Positions 54,301 to 64,000 of a DNA stretch of 64,000 nt are shown in pieces. The first letter of the stretch is position 1. The number at the start of each line of letters is the position of its first letter. The notes beneath the pieces were generated by a model. The model was not told the DNA's origin, searched no databases, and was given only the letters and a program-made list of their open reading frames with translations. Source of the stretch: Alectoria sarmentosa (lineage: Eukaryota; Ascomycota; Lecanoromycetes; Lecanorales; Parmeliaceae); NCBI GenBank assembly GCA_009733775.1, contig WOGZ01000149.1, positions 16,764-80,763 of the forward strand, given 5' to 3'. The translations under genes and the position numbers were made by a program.

Positions 54301-57300
54301 CAAAGCTTCTTTAACTTGAGGGGTCAGCAAATAGATCGTGGGAAAAGTCCCGCGGGATCGTTCTATGACCTCAATACTCTTTGGGAATTCGCGACGCAAG
54401 GGTCCCAGTTGTTCTTTGACTAATTTCAGCAGATCCTGTACCAGCTTCCAACGACCCGGGTGTCCATCAACCATGGTCTGCGCTCCGGATGGGTAGATTA
54501 ATTGAGTTTTGACAGCTAGCATGTGGTCGCACTCGTCTAAAATATCCCGGCATTTCCTCATGAGCCATTCTTGTAGCCTCATCATAGAAGTAGCTTGCTG
54601 AATATGACCGTTCGAGAGCTCTTGAAGCCCGCTAAGTTGAAATGAGAGCATATGCTCTGGGAGGGTCAATATCACTCCGCCATCCCGTAGCATTTCGAGA
54701 TGAAGGTTGTGGTAAGCTCTCAGATCGGTGATATTTGTCGAAGATCTCCGGGAGAAAGGTACATGCTTGATCTTTCGACCGACTAAACCTCCCAGGCGGG
54801 CCTGGAGCAATTGTGCCGTTTGCAATAATAACGGTCTGGGCACTACAACTCTGACTAGGTTTTTTGTGTCTGCCAGTTGGGCCACTACCATGGGAATGAT
54901 GACGCTTGATTTTCCTTGACCCATGTTCATTTGTAGGCAAAATGAACCGTTGCTGCTGGGCGAGGTCATCGCTAGAGCTACTTCATGCTGATCAGGCCGG
55001 ATGCGAATATTGAAGTCAATTTCAAGCAGCAGCCAATCAGGATGATCTCTTGCTTGCCAATTCGTTTGGCGGGTAACTTGAGTCTCATTGGCAAGCTGAA
55101 TAGTATCCTTTCGCAGTGTTGCGCCTCGAATGCGTAGCGTGTGCTGTAAGTGGACAATCAATTCTCCGTAGTTGATGATGACATCGCGAGCAGTACTCAT
55201 GTCTTTTGGAATGGCTGAGGGACGTAACATTTCCAGCAATGAGATTGGGGTGATGTAAGGAAGTAGTCCCCCTGCCTCAAGCCAGCCCTCTTCTTTCGTC
55301 AAAGCTGTGCGAATGAAGTCAAACCGACTCTGGACCGCGATTCGGGACGATGAAATAGATGTAGAGAATTTCGTCAAGCCAGCAGTAGCGGCAGCTTGCA
55401 CGCATTCCTTGGAGGTTTCAGATTTTACATTTTCGAGAGCACGCGTGCTGCTATGTAAATCTCGGCCGTACGCTCGTCGCACTGGATCTTCACTGTTAGC
55501 GAAAGGACGGATAATGCTATATAACTTATTTATCAAAGCAAAATCATCACGTCCTCTTTTCACAAGATCATTGCGTGTCGTGCGCGGGGCCATGATTGAT
55601 GGCGTTATGGATTCTGACACAGAAGCGCTGCTATCAGAAATGATGGGTCCGTTCAGTCTTGCCTGTGCTACATTTGAGTAGTCACTGAGTGGTGCTTGAG
55701 GTATTGTATGCGAAGATCCTGAGAGCTTGCAGAGAAGTAGCTGCATTGTCGGGCGGGTATTGGAGAATACTGGCGTTGAATAGAATTGTTGCTCGCCCTC
55801 ACTTGCTGATAACATCGACGAAAATTCAGCTGCTTGGCAAGCATTTAGTATATTTTGGACACATTTCAAATGCTCTGAGAACTCATAATTAGCAAACAGC
55901 CGTTCCCATTCCGGCTTGATTGCTTGGTATGCCCTCTCAGCATCGAGCAGTGGCATGTCCCCCAAACGTAAGCTGCTCATAGAAGGCTTACGAACAGGCC
56001 ACTGGGACAAAAAATGGCGTGCAAATATTTTACAATCATCTTCCGATTGCTGCTCGTGCTTGAACTGGGCCATCTCCAGCTTCCGCTTTTGCTTGCTGTG
56101 CATGGCCACTGAAAGTAGAGCGCGTTCATCTCCAGGGTAGGGAATACGGTATGGCTTCATTAATTGGGACAAAAAGTCCGCATTCGGGACTTGACCTCGG
56201 CGGAAATGGGTAAAGCTCGAGTGGCATGGCAGTTGCAGATTTTGGAAATCCTCCATTATGGCAACTGCAATTAGTGTCCTCATGACAGTCATATCAATCT
56301 GAGAATCAAATGACATGGTTGCAAATAGAAACATGAGTCTGAACTTGTCTTGAGTCTCTGATGCTCTCTGACAAAGACTGAAAAGTGAGCCCCAGTTGAC
56401 AGCAAGATTGACATTGATCAGATTCGCAAGGAGATGAAGCTCAAACTTGATATCGAAGCCTTGAATCATAGGCCATTCCTGAAGAGTAGCTGACAAATCT
56501 TGATTGATCTTTATGCGATAGGACCAGTTTTTGATCAGGGACGCGGTTTCATAAGCATTCTTGGAGCCGATTGACCTTGCGCAGTCTCGTGCTACGTAAT
56601 TGCGATCTCTAATCGATGGGGAACTCTCTTCGTGTTGCCAAGCACGAAATGCATCTCTTCTCGTATGTGCACGCGTAAGCAAGTGGTCGTCGCCCCCTCG
56701 GTCGTCCGCCGGGGGTTTGACGGATCCAAGATAGAAGCGGTGCAATACACGACATTGCTGCATGATGTCTCGGATTAATGGCCGGAACTCGTCGTGTTGT
56801 ACCGTAGACGATAAGTGATCTCTCCAATGGACTCTCTGAAGCGCTTTGAGCTTCTCAGGATAGTAGGTCCTCTGTGGAGTGAGGTCCGCGATTGTTGACA
56901 AGGAACCACACGCCACTTCATCAACAGGAGCCCAAGGCTGAGCGTTACTGGATCGTAAGCAGTGAATTGCTTCATCTGTTCCAGTTCTCCCGGTAAGTGG
57001 GTCGGGCAAGACGAAAGCCGTAACAGCATGACAATATGCCTTGAAGTAAATCAGGCGAGGCTCAGATGCACATTCTAGGCGACCCAGGACTTTGTTTATG
57101 AAAAAGCGAGCATAATAGCCTGTGTGACTGATGCCAATTCGGACATGAGGCCCATTTTTCTCGATTGTAGCAGGCCCCATAGCCACAACGATGCTTCGAT
57201 CTTCAGGAACAATGCTGTCGCGTAAAACGAGTTTGCTTTCTATCCCGTACAGTGTTCCCGCGTCCTGGTCACTATCAACTACGGCGCGCAATTGCTGAGA

Positions 57301-60300
57301 TTCGAGCAGGCCCTCTATGTTCACTCGAAATGACAATTCAAGGCTAGGCAAATGCAATGAAATATTGTTCCTTTGCGGTTGGAAGACGGTCAATCTACTC
57401 CGGCGCTCGAAGGGTTCTATTATGGAAGCTATTTGGCTGAAGATCGAGCAGCGCGGATCCACGAGCAAGCTGGAACGTCGGTAAGCTTGGCTAGTTCGAA
57501 GATTGATGATCCAGTTCCCGGGTTTGGAACGCCACATCGTTGTAAATGGTCTAATTTCTATGCTGTGAGAGGCCAGATCTAACCAATGAACGCAATCATT
57601 GATGAGAGGTAACGGCAGGTCTGGCGTGTCGCCAGGAGCCCTTGATAGGAAGACAGTCGGCGGTACTAATTCTAGCGTTTTGTTGGGTAGCCGTGCCCGC
57701 ATAAAGGGCACTCCGTCTCGAAAGCCAAAGTGAATTTGGTGTCCTTTAAAGAGGCTAGCAAGTTGATATGACATCCCTGGTATGCTTGACGGAAATATTC
57801 GGAATACACGATTGCCAAAGATCTGATGAAAGAAGACTTGTTTGGTGTACTCGTCGGGTAAACGACCAAGAGGTTGGCTGTCAATAAGTAACGTTCCATC
57901 GAGTATGTCAAAGTGCACTATCTGTTCAAGGAGGCCAACGACGCTGGTTGACTTGGCGGTTACCCATCCATCGTGAGGCTCCGAGAGGAAGCTCCACGAA
58001 GAAAACTCTCGTGCGGATTGACCTTCGGCATCTGTCCAGACGCTATTGACGGCCTGGTTGACGGCATGGTTTAACAATTGGATAGCGCACCGGAGTTGGG
58101 ACTCCAGATCATGCACAAGTTTCAAATCACTGACGTACAGTTTTTTAAGAAATGCTGGCATGTTACCGATGAATCCAACCTCCGAGGGTAAATTTTCCTT
58201 GAGTATGAATGAGCATTCAAGAAATATAGCGAGCGTATCGGCCTGGAATATTTCGTTGGGTCTCGTAGCTTCAACGATGAATGTTTTTCGGCAGAGTAAA
58301 GTCGCAAGTATGGCGTCTTGTGATCTTTTCTGTGCTATCTCCGTATTCGTTGCGTTGCAGATTTCACGACGCAAAACTTTAGTCCAATCGTGAGTTACCT
58401 TGCGTACATACAGCATCAGATTTTCTGCATTGTTCCTAGCCTCAAAAGATGTGGCAAGAGACCAAATGCGCTGCAACAAGACAAGGAGACATTCGACCGT
58501 TTGTCCTTCGCGCCAATTCGCTGCCACACTCTCCAGCCGTCGCTTGATGTGAGCAAGAAGGGCCACACAGAAGGACAGATCTTGAAAAATCCAGTGGTTG
58601 GTACGAAGAAGATTCTGCTCATTAGGAGGGCCAACTACGAGGGCTAGTTCGGCAACCAGAATACCAACCTCTAACGTGCCGAAATTAAGATTCGACGACG
58701 CGAGCTCGCGCAGGAGCCTAATCCATTGAATCCGGTTTCCGAGTCGGAGATCCTGAAACGTGGTGAACTGAATCATCGTGAAAGAGTTTGGACATCGAGT
58801 CTGGCCTGCTATGATCTCGTTCGCAGATAGAGGCTTTCCGTCAAATGTTGGATGAAGATATCTTCTCAGGGGTCCGTAGACTGACTTCGGATGCAGATAT
58901 GGGGCGCAAAGGTCGGCGAAACTTGGTTTCTCCAAATTCCTCGATGTCCAAAGATTCCTCGAATGATCAAATAAACCATATTTCAATCCATGAGGAAGGC
59001 AGACTTGATCCAGCGCTATGGGAAAAGAGACCTGCGCATAATGGGTGTTCAGGAAGGACTTGGTACGCGAGGCAAGTGTGATAGAGCTTCCGGTAGAGCT
59101 CATGTAAGCTCTGAGACCTTGGTAGTCGCGGAGCGAAACCTGAGGCTCTCGATCTGGTATGGTGCTTCGCCGGCCCAATTGGATCAATTGCCAGTTAGCA
59201 TCCCGCCACGCTGCGAAGCCTTTGGGAAGAAGAAGTTCAAACATAAGTGATTTGACGTTGAAATCGTCGCATGGCAAGATGGCTTCATGTATTTGAATCC
59301 TCATCCTTGCACCTATCCGCTCAAGCTGGTGCTTCAAACAGCGGCGATCATCGTGCTGACGCTTCATCGGATCGAACGCGTCCTCGATGAACAGACACGT
59401 CGTCTCTGCAGCTCGCTTCATGATAGCTTCATATTCGAGACTTTTCCGGGACCACTCCTCCTCTTTCTGTATCCTGGCGATTTCATCAGCAGCCATAATT
59501 GTAGCAGCGAGCTGTTGCATCTCTTCAGATTGGTCGAAGTAGCGTACGGCAAATGACTCCGATGATACATCGCGAAAGATCGAGGGATTGGAGGGATTGG
59601 AAACGCTACGACGATGCTCGATGTAATTCTCAATGTCTTGAACCCGTTGCAAGTCTGCAAGCTGAGCGACTTGGAGAGGAAAGAGTAGATCTCGAGGCAA
59701 CTCTGGCTCGTAATCAGCCAATAGAGGATAGAGGATGACAGCGATCGAGTCTATTGCCTGCCACATCTCCAAGAGCGTGATGATCATGAGAGAAAGTTGC
59801 TCTGGATCAGACTTGTATGCTAAGGAGGCTAACCGCTGATATTGCTGCATCATGTGTTGAAATTCCACACAGTATCGATCCAAGTCTGTGATTTCTCCAC
59901 GCCTAAAGCGTTTCTTGACATCGGACGTGACTTTTCTCTCGGACTGGGCAAGAAAGAGGTAGTCAGAAACTGAGCAACTATCGCGCGGTTCCAGTTTTGC
60001 CCACGTAGAGTAATGGGAAGATTTCCGGTATCGCTCTTCAAGACGTATCTCTGTTAACCGTCTGCCAAACAAGGCTTCTTCAAGAATTCTTTGCAAGAAA
60101 GCTCGACTATGAAATAGCGATAGTACTGTACTGAACGCGTCAGCGCGTCTTGGTAGGGGTAAAACCCGCTTTGTAGCTCGGGACCTGACGAGGCCCCAGT
60201 CCTGACTAAGTCGATCATTAAGAGTTTGCAAGCTATTGGTGAATTCTTTTCCGTATTTTGAGAACAGTAAGTCGATGATCTTGACTGCCTGTGGTGCTTC

Positions 60301-61236
60301 TATATCTTTTAGCTTCTGTATTTTGGCCACCCGACGGGCAAGCTTGGTTCTTGCAAACGCAAGTCGGTCTGGTGGGAATGGGCCTTCAGCGCAGACCTTC
60401 TTAGAAAGCGAGGAGAGGACGAAGCTCATAAAGAATTTGTAGTGCAGTGTGCCAAGGTTGCCGCCTAGCAGGAAGCACAGTGATCTTTGGATGCCAACTC
60501 GCAGTATGAGCCAAGTAGGGCTCCGTCGCCAAGGGTTTTCTGCTCCGTCGCCCCAGCAGACATCATCATGCACTCTCTTTCGAGTCAACATTACTGTGTG
60601 CTTCCGCCCCGCAGCTTCTAGAAGAGCCATCAGCAATTGGCCGACTACCGCTGGAGTCGCAGTATCACGGCTCTCAAATGCATAAGATCCGGCTTTGAGC
60701 GTAACTGCCGCAAATTGCTTAACAGGCTCAACACTAGCTTTTTCAAGAAACTCAGCGAAACATTTTTGGAAAGAGGCTTCTTCGAAGATAGAGGCTGGCA
60801 CAGCAACTGCGCGGCTTGGGAAGTCCCACTGCAAGGATTTCTCAGCTGCGAGAACCTCCGCTGCTGGGGGTGAAGCCTCGAAAGACTCGACGAGGTAATC
60901 ACCAGCGACTTTGCGAACGATGAGCCCAGAGTTCTGGATGGCTATGCGGAGGACTACGATATGCCCGTCTCTGGAATCGCGAAAGGCACTTATCAGGGCG
61001 TTCTTCGAAAGAGTGTTGTTTCTGTGCAAGGTCGCGAACGTACGGAGAGTACTGAGAATTGTAGACCACTGCGAGTAGTGTTCAGTGTAGTTCAGGTCGC
61101 GAAAACGATGACAACATTCTATCACATGTTCCACCAAAGCTCTATCACCGGCGCCATTCTGGTGGTCATCGTGATGAGGCAGCTGCGGAGGCAGGAAGAC
61201 ATGATTGAAAACGAAGTCAAGTGCCCGGTCCGCCAT
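51308..61236 (-). CDS. Giant DUF3638/DUF3645 protein (ubiquitin-hydrolase-annotated family)
   Basis: Exons are 61236-53786, 53613-52883, 52813-52352 and 52233-51308. Introns are 172, 69 and 118 bp, all GT..AG and in phase, for a total of about 3189 aa. The ATG at 61236 starts MADRALDFVFNHVFLPPQLP, the standard beginning of this fungal family; the frame is open further upstream without an ATG. Around residue 2103 is a P-loop-like MNMGQGKSSVIIPMVVAQLA, and around residue 2230 a Walker-B/DExD-like DILDECDHML, the core of DUF3638. DUF3645 covers the end of exon 1 and exon 2 (INVDDETQCAQLWSYLGQQM; AGASVVYLDEAHTRG-type text reads ACVVYLDEAHTRGVDLKMPA). The last exon is a conserved C-terminal region ending in an acidic tail. 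Databases often name relatives ubiquitinyl hydrolase; biochemical evidence is thin, and the visible motifs point to an NTPase-like core. The length agrees with relatives. Confidence 0.88.
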
Positions 61237-61716
61237 CTGGACGAGGAGGCTCGATTCCTGAGAGCAGTGAATTTGTAGGAGTCCTAACTTATCATTGAGG
61301 AGAAAGTTGTTGGGTGAGATGTGAGAGACATGAGGTGTTGAAAGCGCCAAGCCAAGTCGGTGCTAGCCTCGCTAGCGTCCTGTCCCTTCCCGTTTATCAA
61401 AAGAAGATGGTTGCATGATGTGGATAGCGGTGAAAAGTTGGAGAAGGGTTCTTGTGGGGTGTGAGTTCGGGAATAGTTGATAGATTACCAAGGGTGGAGA
61501 TGGTGAGTTTGGGGCTGCTAGTTCCACTGGGAAAACTTCATTTCAAGCTCACAGCAAGACTGAGATGATGAGAAAAGGGCTCGTGGTGAGCAGATTCTTA
61601 GAATATTCAATGATAAGCATGCATTTAGCAAAATGGTTTATGCGTCGTATCACACCTGCTTCCCTATCAGAGACTATCGTACAACCTATTCTATCAGCGA
61701 GCGCACTAATGTATCC
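61237..61716. promoter_or_regulatory. Promoter region of the DUF3638 gene
   Basis: 480 bp between the RNase T2 stop and the DUF3638 start, both genes on the minus strand. It should contain the RNase terminator and the giant gene's promoter. No specific element was recognised. Confidence 0.4.
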
Positions 61717-62663
61717 CTAGATGAACTTGTACGTCCCATTCTGCACCGGTGTGCTTGTGAGATTTTTGGGGAGGTACTGGATGCCGGTCATAGGGCAGCT
61801 GGAAGAATTGGTGTCTACAGACGTCAGCTATAATTCCCAGAGACGCGAATGCTCAGGGCAATCCTCACCGGGCTGTGCCGGAATATAGGTCCCGTCTTGC
61901 GCACTTCCGTACACGTTGTAGTAATAGTACACCTCATCAAGCTCAGTGGAGTTGGCACCAGTGCACTCGATTGTAGCGTTGACATGGCGATCTTGCACCA
62001 ACGCTTTCCGAATCTCGGCATAGGTGTACGTCTTCGTGGTGCTAGGCACGATGCCTGCATCATTGAGGAACGTGTAGGTGTCCAGCACGGAGAACAGCTG
62101 GAGTGTCTTTTGGAAGAAATCAACGACCTCTTGTGTAGGCACGTAGTCGGTGTAGCAAGATGTATCGAAGGTGCTGATGCACGTTCCGTGCTTGCCCCAT
62201 TCGTGCTCCCAGAACGACTCGTCGTTGCCCCCATCATCCTTCCAGTATACGGACATGTATTCTAGCAGATCGTAGCGGTTGAAGTGTTCGAGGATCTGCG
62301 TGATATTCTTATACTGTCGCGTTTCATCGCAGTATTGTTGGTAGGATCCGTTGCATTCATCGGGCCTGAGACACGCCGTCTGTTAGTATGGATCTATAGG
62401 CTGTGGGGCGAGGTGATTACTTGCCATAGGCCGTGGACCGTCCAGTGGTCTGCTGGACCAGTGGCAGGGTCGGTATCCCAGAACTGCGTCTGCAGCAGGT
62501 TACCGCCGGGGTAGTTGAAGCAGCACGTGTTGGCGACAGCGCTTTTGTTGTGGCAACTCAGGGGATACTCGAAGGTGCTGCATTGCTCAGAGAAAGCGAG
62601 AGCTGGGCTCGACAGGAGAAGCGCGCCAATGGCCGAAGGGAGGAATGAAGTGTAGGAAGGCAT
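61717..62663 (-). CDS. Secreted ribonuclease T2, three exons, one GC-AG intron
   Basis: Exons are 62663-62425, 62365-61869 and 61814-61717, total 277 aa. Residues 1 to about 23 are a signal peptide (MPSYTSFLPSAIGALLLSSP..). CAS I, HWTVHGLWP, is formed across the first splice junction; CAS II is SFWEHEWGKHGTC. The catalytic histidines, and the Glu and Lys of CAS II, are all present. Cysteines sit where T2 disulfides are expected (EQCSTF, LSCHNK, NTCCFN, DECNG, QYCDE, GTCIS, TSCYTD, IECTGA, SSCPM). The enzyme cleaves single-stranded RNA outside the cell or in the vacuole. Intron 1 (62424-62366) begins GCAAGT, not GT: only this donor restores W-P-D-E-C after HGL. Intron 2 is normal (GTGAGG..TGTAG). 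The family assignment is certain; the exact role (nutrition, stress, host) is not. Confidence 0.92.
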
Positions 62664-64000
62664 TGCTGTGAGTAATCTCCGATGAGATCAAGCTTCGCAT
62701 CAAGCGTATTGAAGGACGAGGATATGCAAGGCTCTTCATATAGATATTTTGATCGCTCCATAGGGTATCAAGGAAGTACATGTGCTCCGAGGACAGGATC
62801 TAGGCCTTGCTCGTCTAGGCGAGTTCCAGGATAGAGCTGCCATATGCGCAGTCATGATGGCACTCATCTCGATCAAGTGGGGCTGAGATGTTGGCGATCA
62901 GGTCCGGGTCGTCCTCTTGTTATCCAATCGATTCGAACGTGCCTGACAGAGGCATACCTCCGTACCTGAGACGTCATCCGGCATCGTCCTATCAGCGTAT
63001 CGAGGGTCTGAGGTAGCGAGCACATGGGGCGATCGAGCGAATACACCTGCCTGTTGGGGAAGGAAAGAACTGGAACGCCACTTCGGAGGAACGCCGCCGA
63101 GCCCTGTGGAGCGTGACTGAATATACGCGTTATTTCGGGACAAATCAGAATGATCCTGTGGCGGAGACAGCCAAATATAGAAACTGAGCGCCCCCAATCC
63201 CATAACCTCCCATTCCCCAACATCGCGCACGCTCTTCTCCCTTTGGCCCCTAAATGGTCACCGCGGCGGACAGACCTTACCTTTCCCAAGCGACTCTAGG
63301 CAGTAGCCGTGCTCGGGTCGGACCCCCCCCCCCCTGACCTCAATGCCGTATGACAATCCCCTTCAAGAGATAAGTGTAGCAGCCCAAAATAAAACCCACT
63401 CCGCCCACATATCTATCACACAAAAAAAACAAGCACCTACACGAGCTCGCGATGTGTGCGAGACCCTGACCGTAGCCCTCCCTGCGCAGAATCATCGAAC
63501 AACTCCCAAGACACACTTTCAAACCTACCTTAAAAAATCAGTGTAATATCTCTATTGTATAAAAGAATAGTGTAGGGCTGAGCTAAAAAACCTTGAATTT
63601 GTATGTGCAGCCAATCATAAATTCGGAATCACTACGCTTTTCGGTTAGCGCCCGAATAGCGGCTTTTAGGCCTCCCGAGCGCCCTCATCAAAAATTTGTA
63701 TGTACAAATCTTACATCTTTTGCCCCCTACCTCCTGAAGAATGAAATTTCTTCATAATTTCGTAAATTATACAACTCAACATGCGCTTTCCAACGATGTA
63801 AAGATTATTAGATTTGAATGTATATATATAAAGTAATATTTAATTCAAATATGTTAAGTCGGATCGACAGCGAGGCTCCCGGGAAACCTCTTCGCTCATT
63901 TCACGAATTAATTTCTTTTTTGAATAACATCATAATCCTCTATCATATTTACGAGATTATTATATCGTTGAAATTGCATAAGTTTATTCTATAATAATAA
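62664..64000. other. Non-coding end of the window, AT-rich from about 63560
   Basis: No gene is supported. The minus ORF 62873-63289 and its overlapping partner 62898-63230 lack recognisable content. A C-run lies at 63325-63336. From about 63560 to the end, apart from a short GC-richer island near 63640-63690, the sequence is strongly AT-rich and resembles the other RIP-like blocks. Confidence 0.5.

Noticed and set aside
62873..63289. Minus ORF of 138 codons upstream of RNase T2
   Set aside because: No family features and a competing overlapping ORF in another frame; more likely promoter sequence.

Overview
This looks like nuclear DNA of a filamentous ascomycete (Pezizomycotina). Four things point there: genes cut by many short introns (about 50 to 170 bp) with GT..AG ends and fungal-type donors; fungal-only families (fungal rhodopsin-like membrane protein, DUF3638 giant protein, DUF3669 protein, SesA/ankyrin protein, 2EXR-type and F-box proteins); gene-poor AT-rich blocks; and repeat copies that differ only by transitions, as expected of repeat-induced point mutation (RIP). 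I cannot name the genus.

Layout. 1-5.5 kb: 3' end of a Ure2-like glutathione transferase, a divergent F-box / RING-type pair, and a small secreted cysteine protein. 6.6-9.5 kb: a GPI-anchored cupredoxin and a five-exon seven-helix membrane protein. 12-20 kb: a coiled-coil/Pro-Ala-Val/RG-rich protein, a five-exon F-box-like protein and a 2EXR-TPR protein. 21.9-28.1 kb: a decayed island holding a small LTR element with intact target duplication, an F-box-family pseudogene and two partial ORFs. 28.6-34.7 kb: two anion transporters in tail-to-tail orientation, a Bor1/SLC4-type borate/bicarbonate transporter and a Pho84-type phosphate transporter; the latter contains a 23-nt exon. 35.3-39.1 kb: a 634-aa conserved fungal protein and a small secreted, probably GPI-anchored protein. 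42.5-44.7 kb: a SesA-like/ankyrin-type protein of the NLR-associated kind. 44.7-51.3 kb: mostly non-coding, with a TA-flanked MITE, a DUF3669 gene beside an AT-rich RIP-like block, and pyrimidine-rich sequence. 51.3-61.2 kb: one gene for a DUF3638/DUF3645 protein of about 3189 aa. 61.7-62.7 kb: a secreted RNase T2 whose first intron is a GC-AG intron that splits the catalytic WTVHGLWP motif. The last 1.3 kb is non-coding and ends AT-rich.

Genes do not form an obvious biosynthetic cluster or operon-like system. The recurring themes are ubiquitin-type and recognition proteins (three F-box-like loci counting the pseudogene, one degenerate RING, one DUF3638 protein, one SesA/ankyrin protein) and secreted surface proteins. 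All exon joins were worked out by eye from frame continuity, splice consensus and family resemblance; no alignment or search was run.
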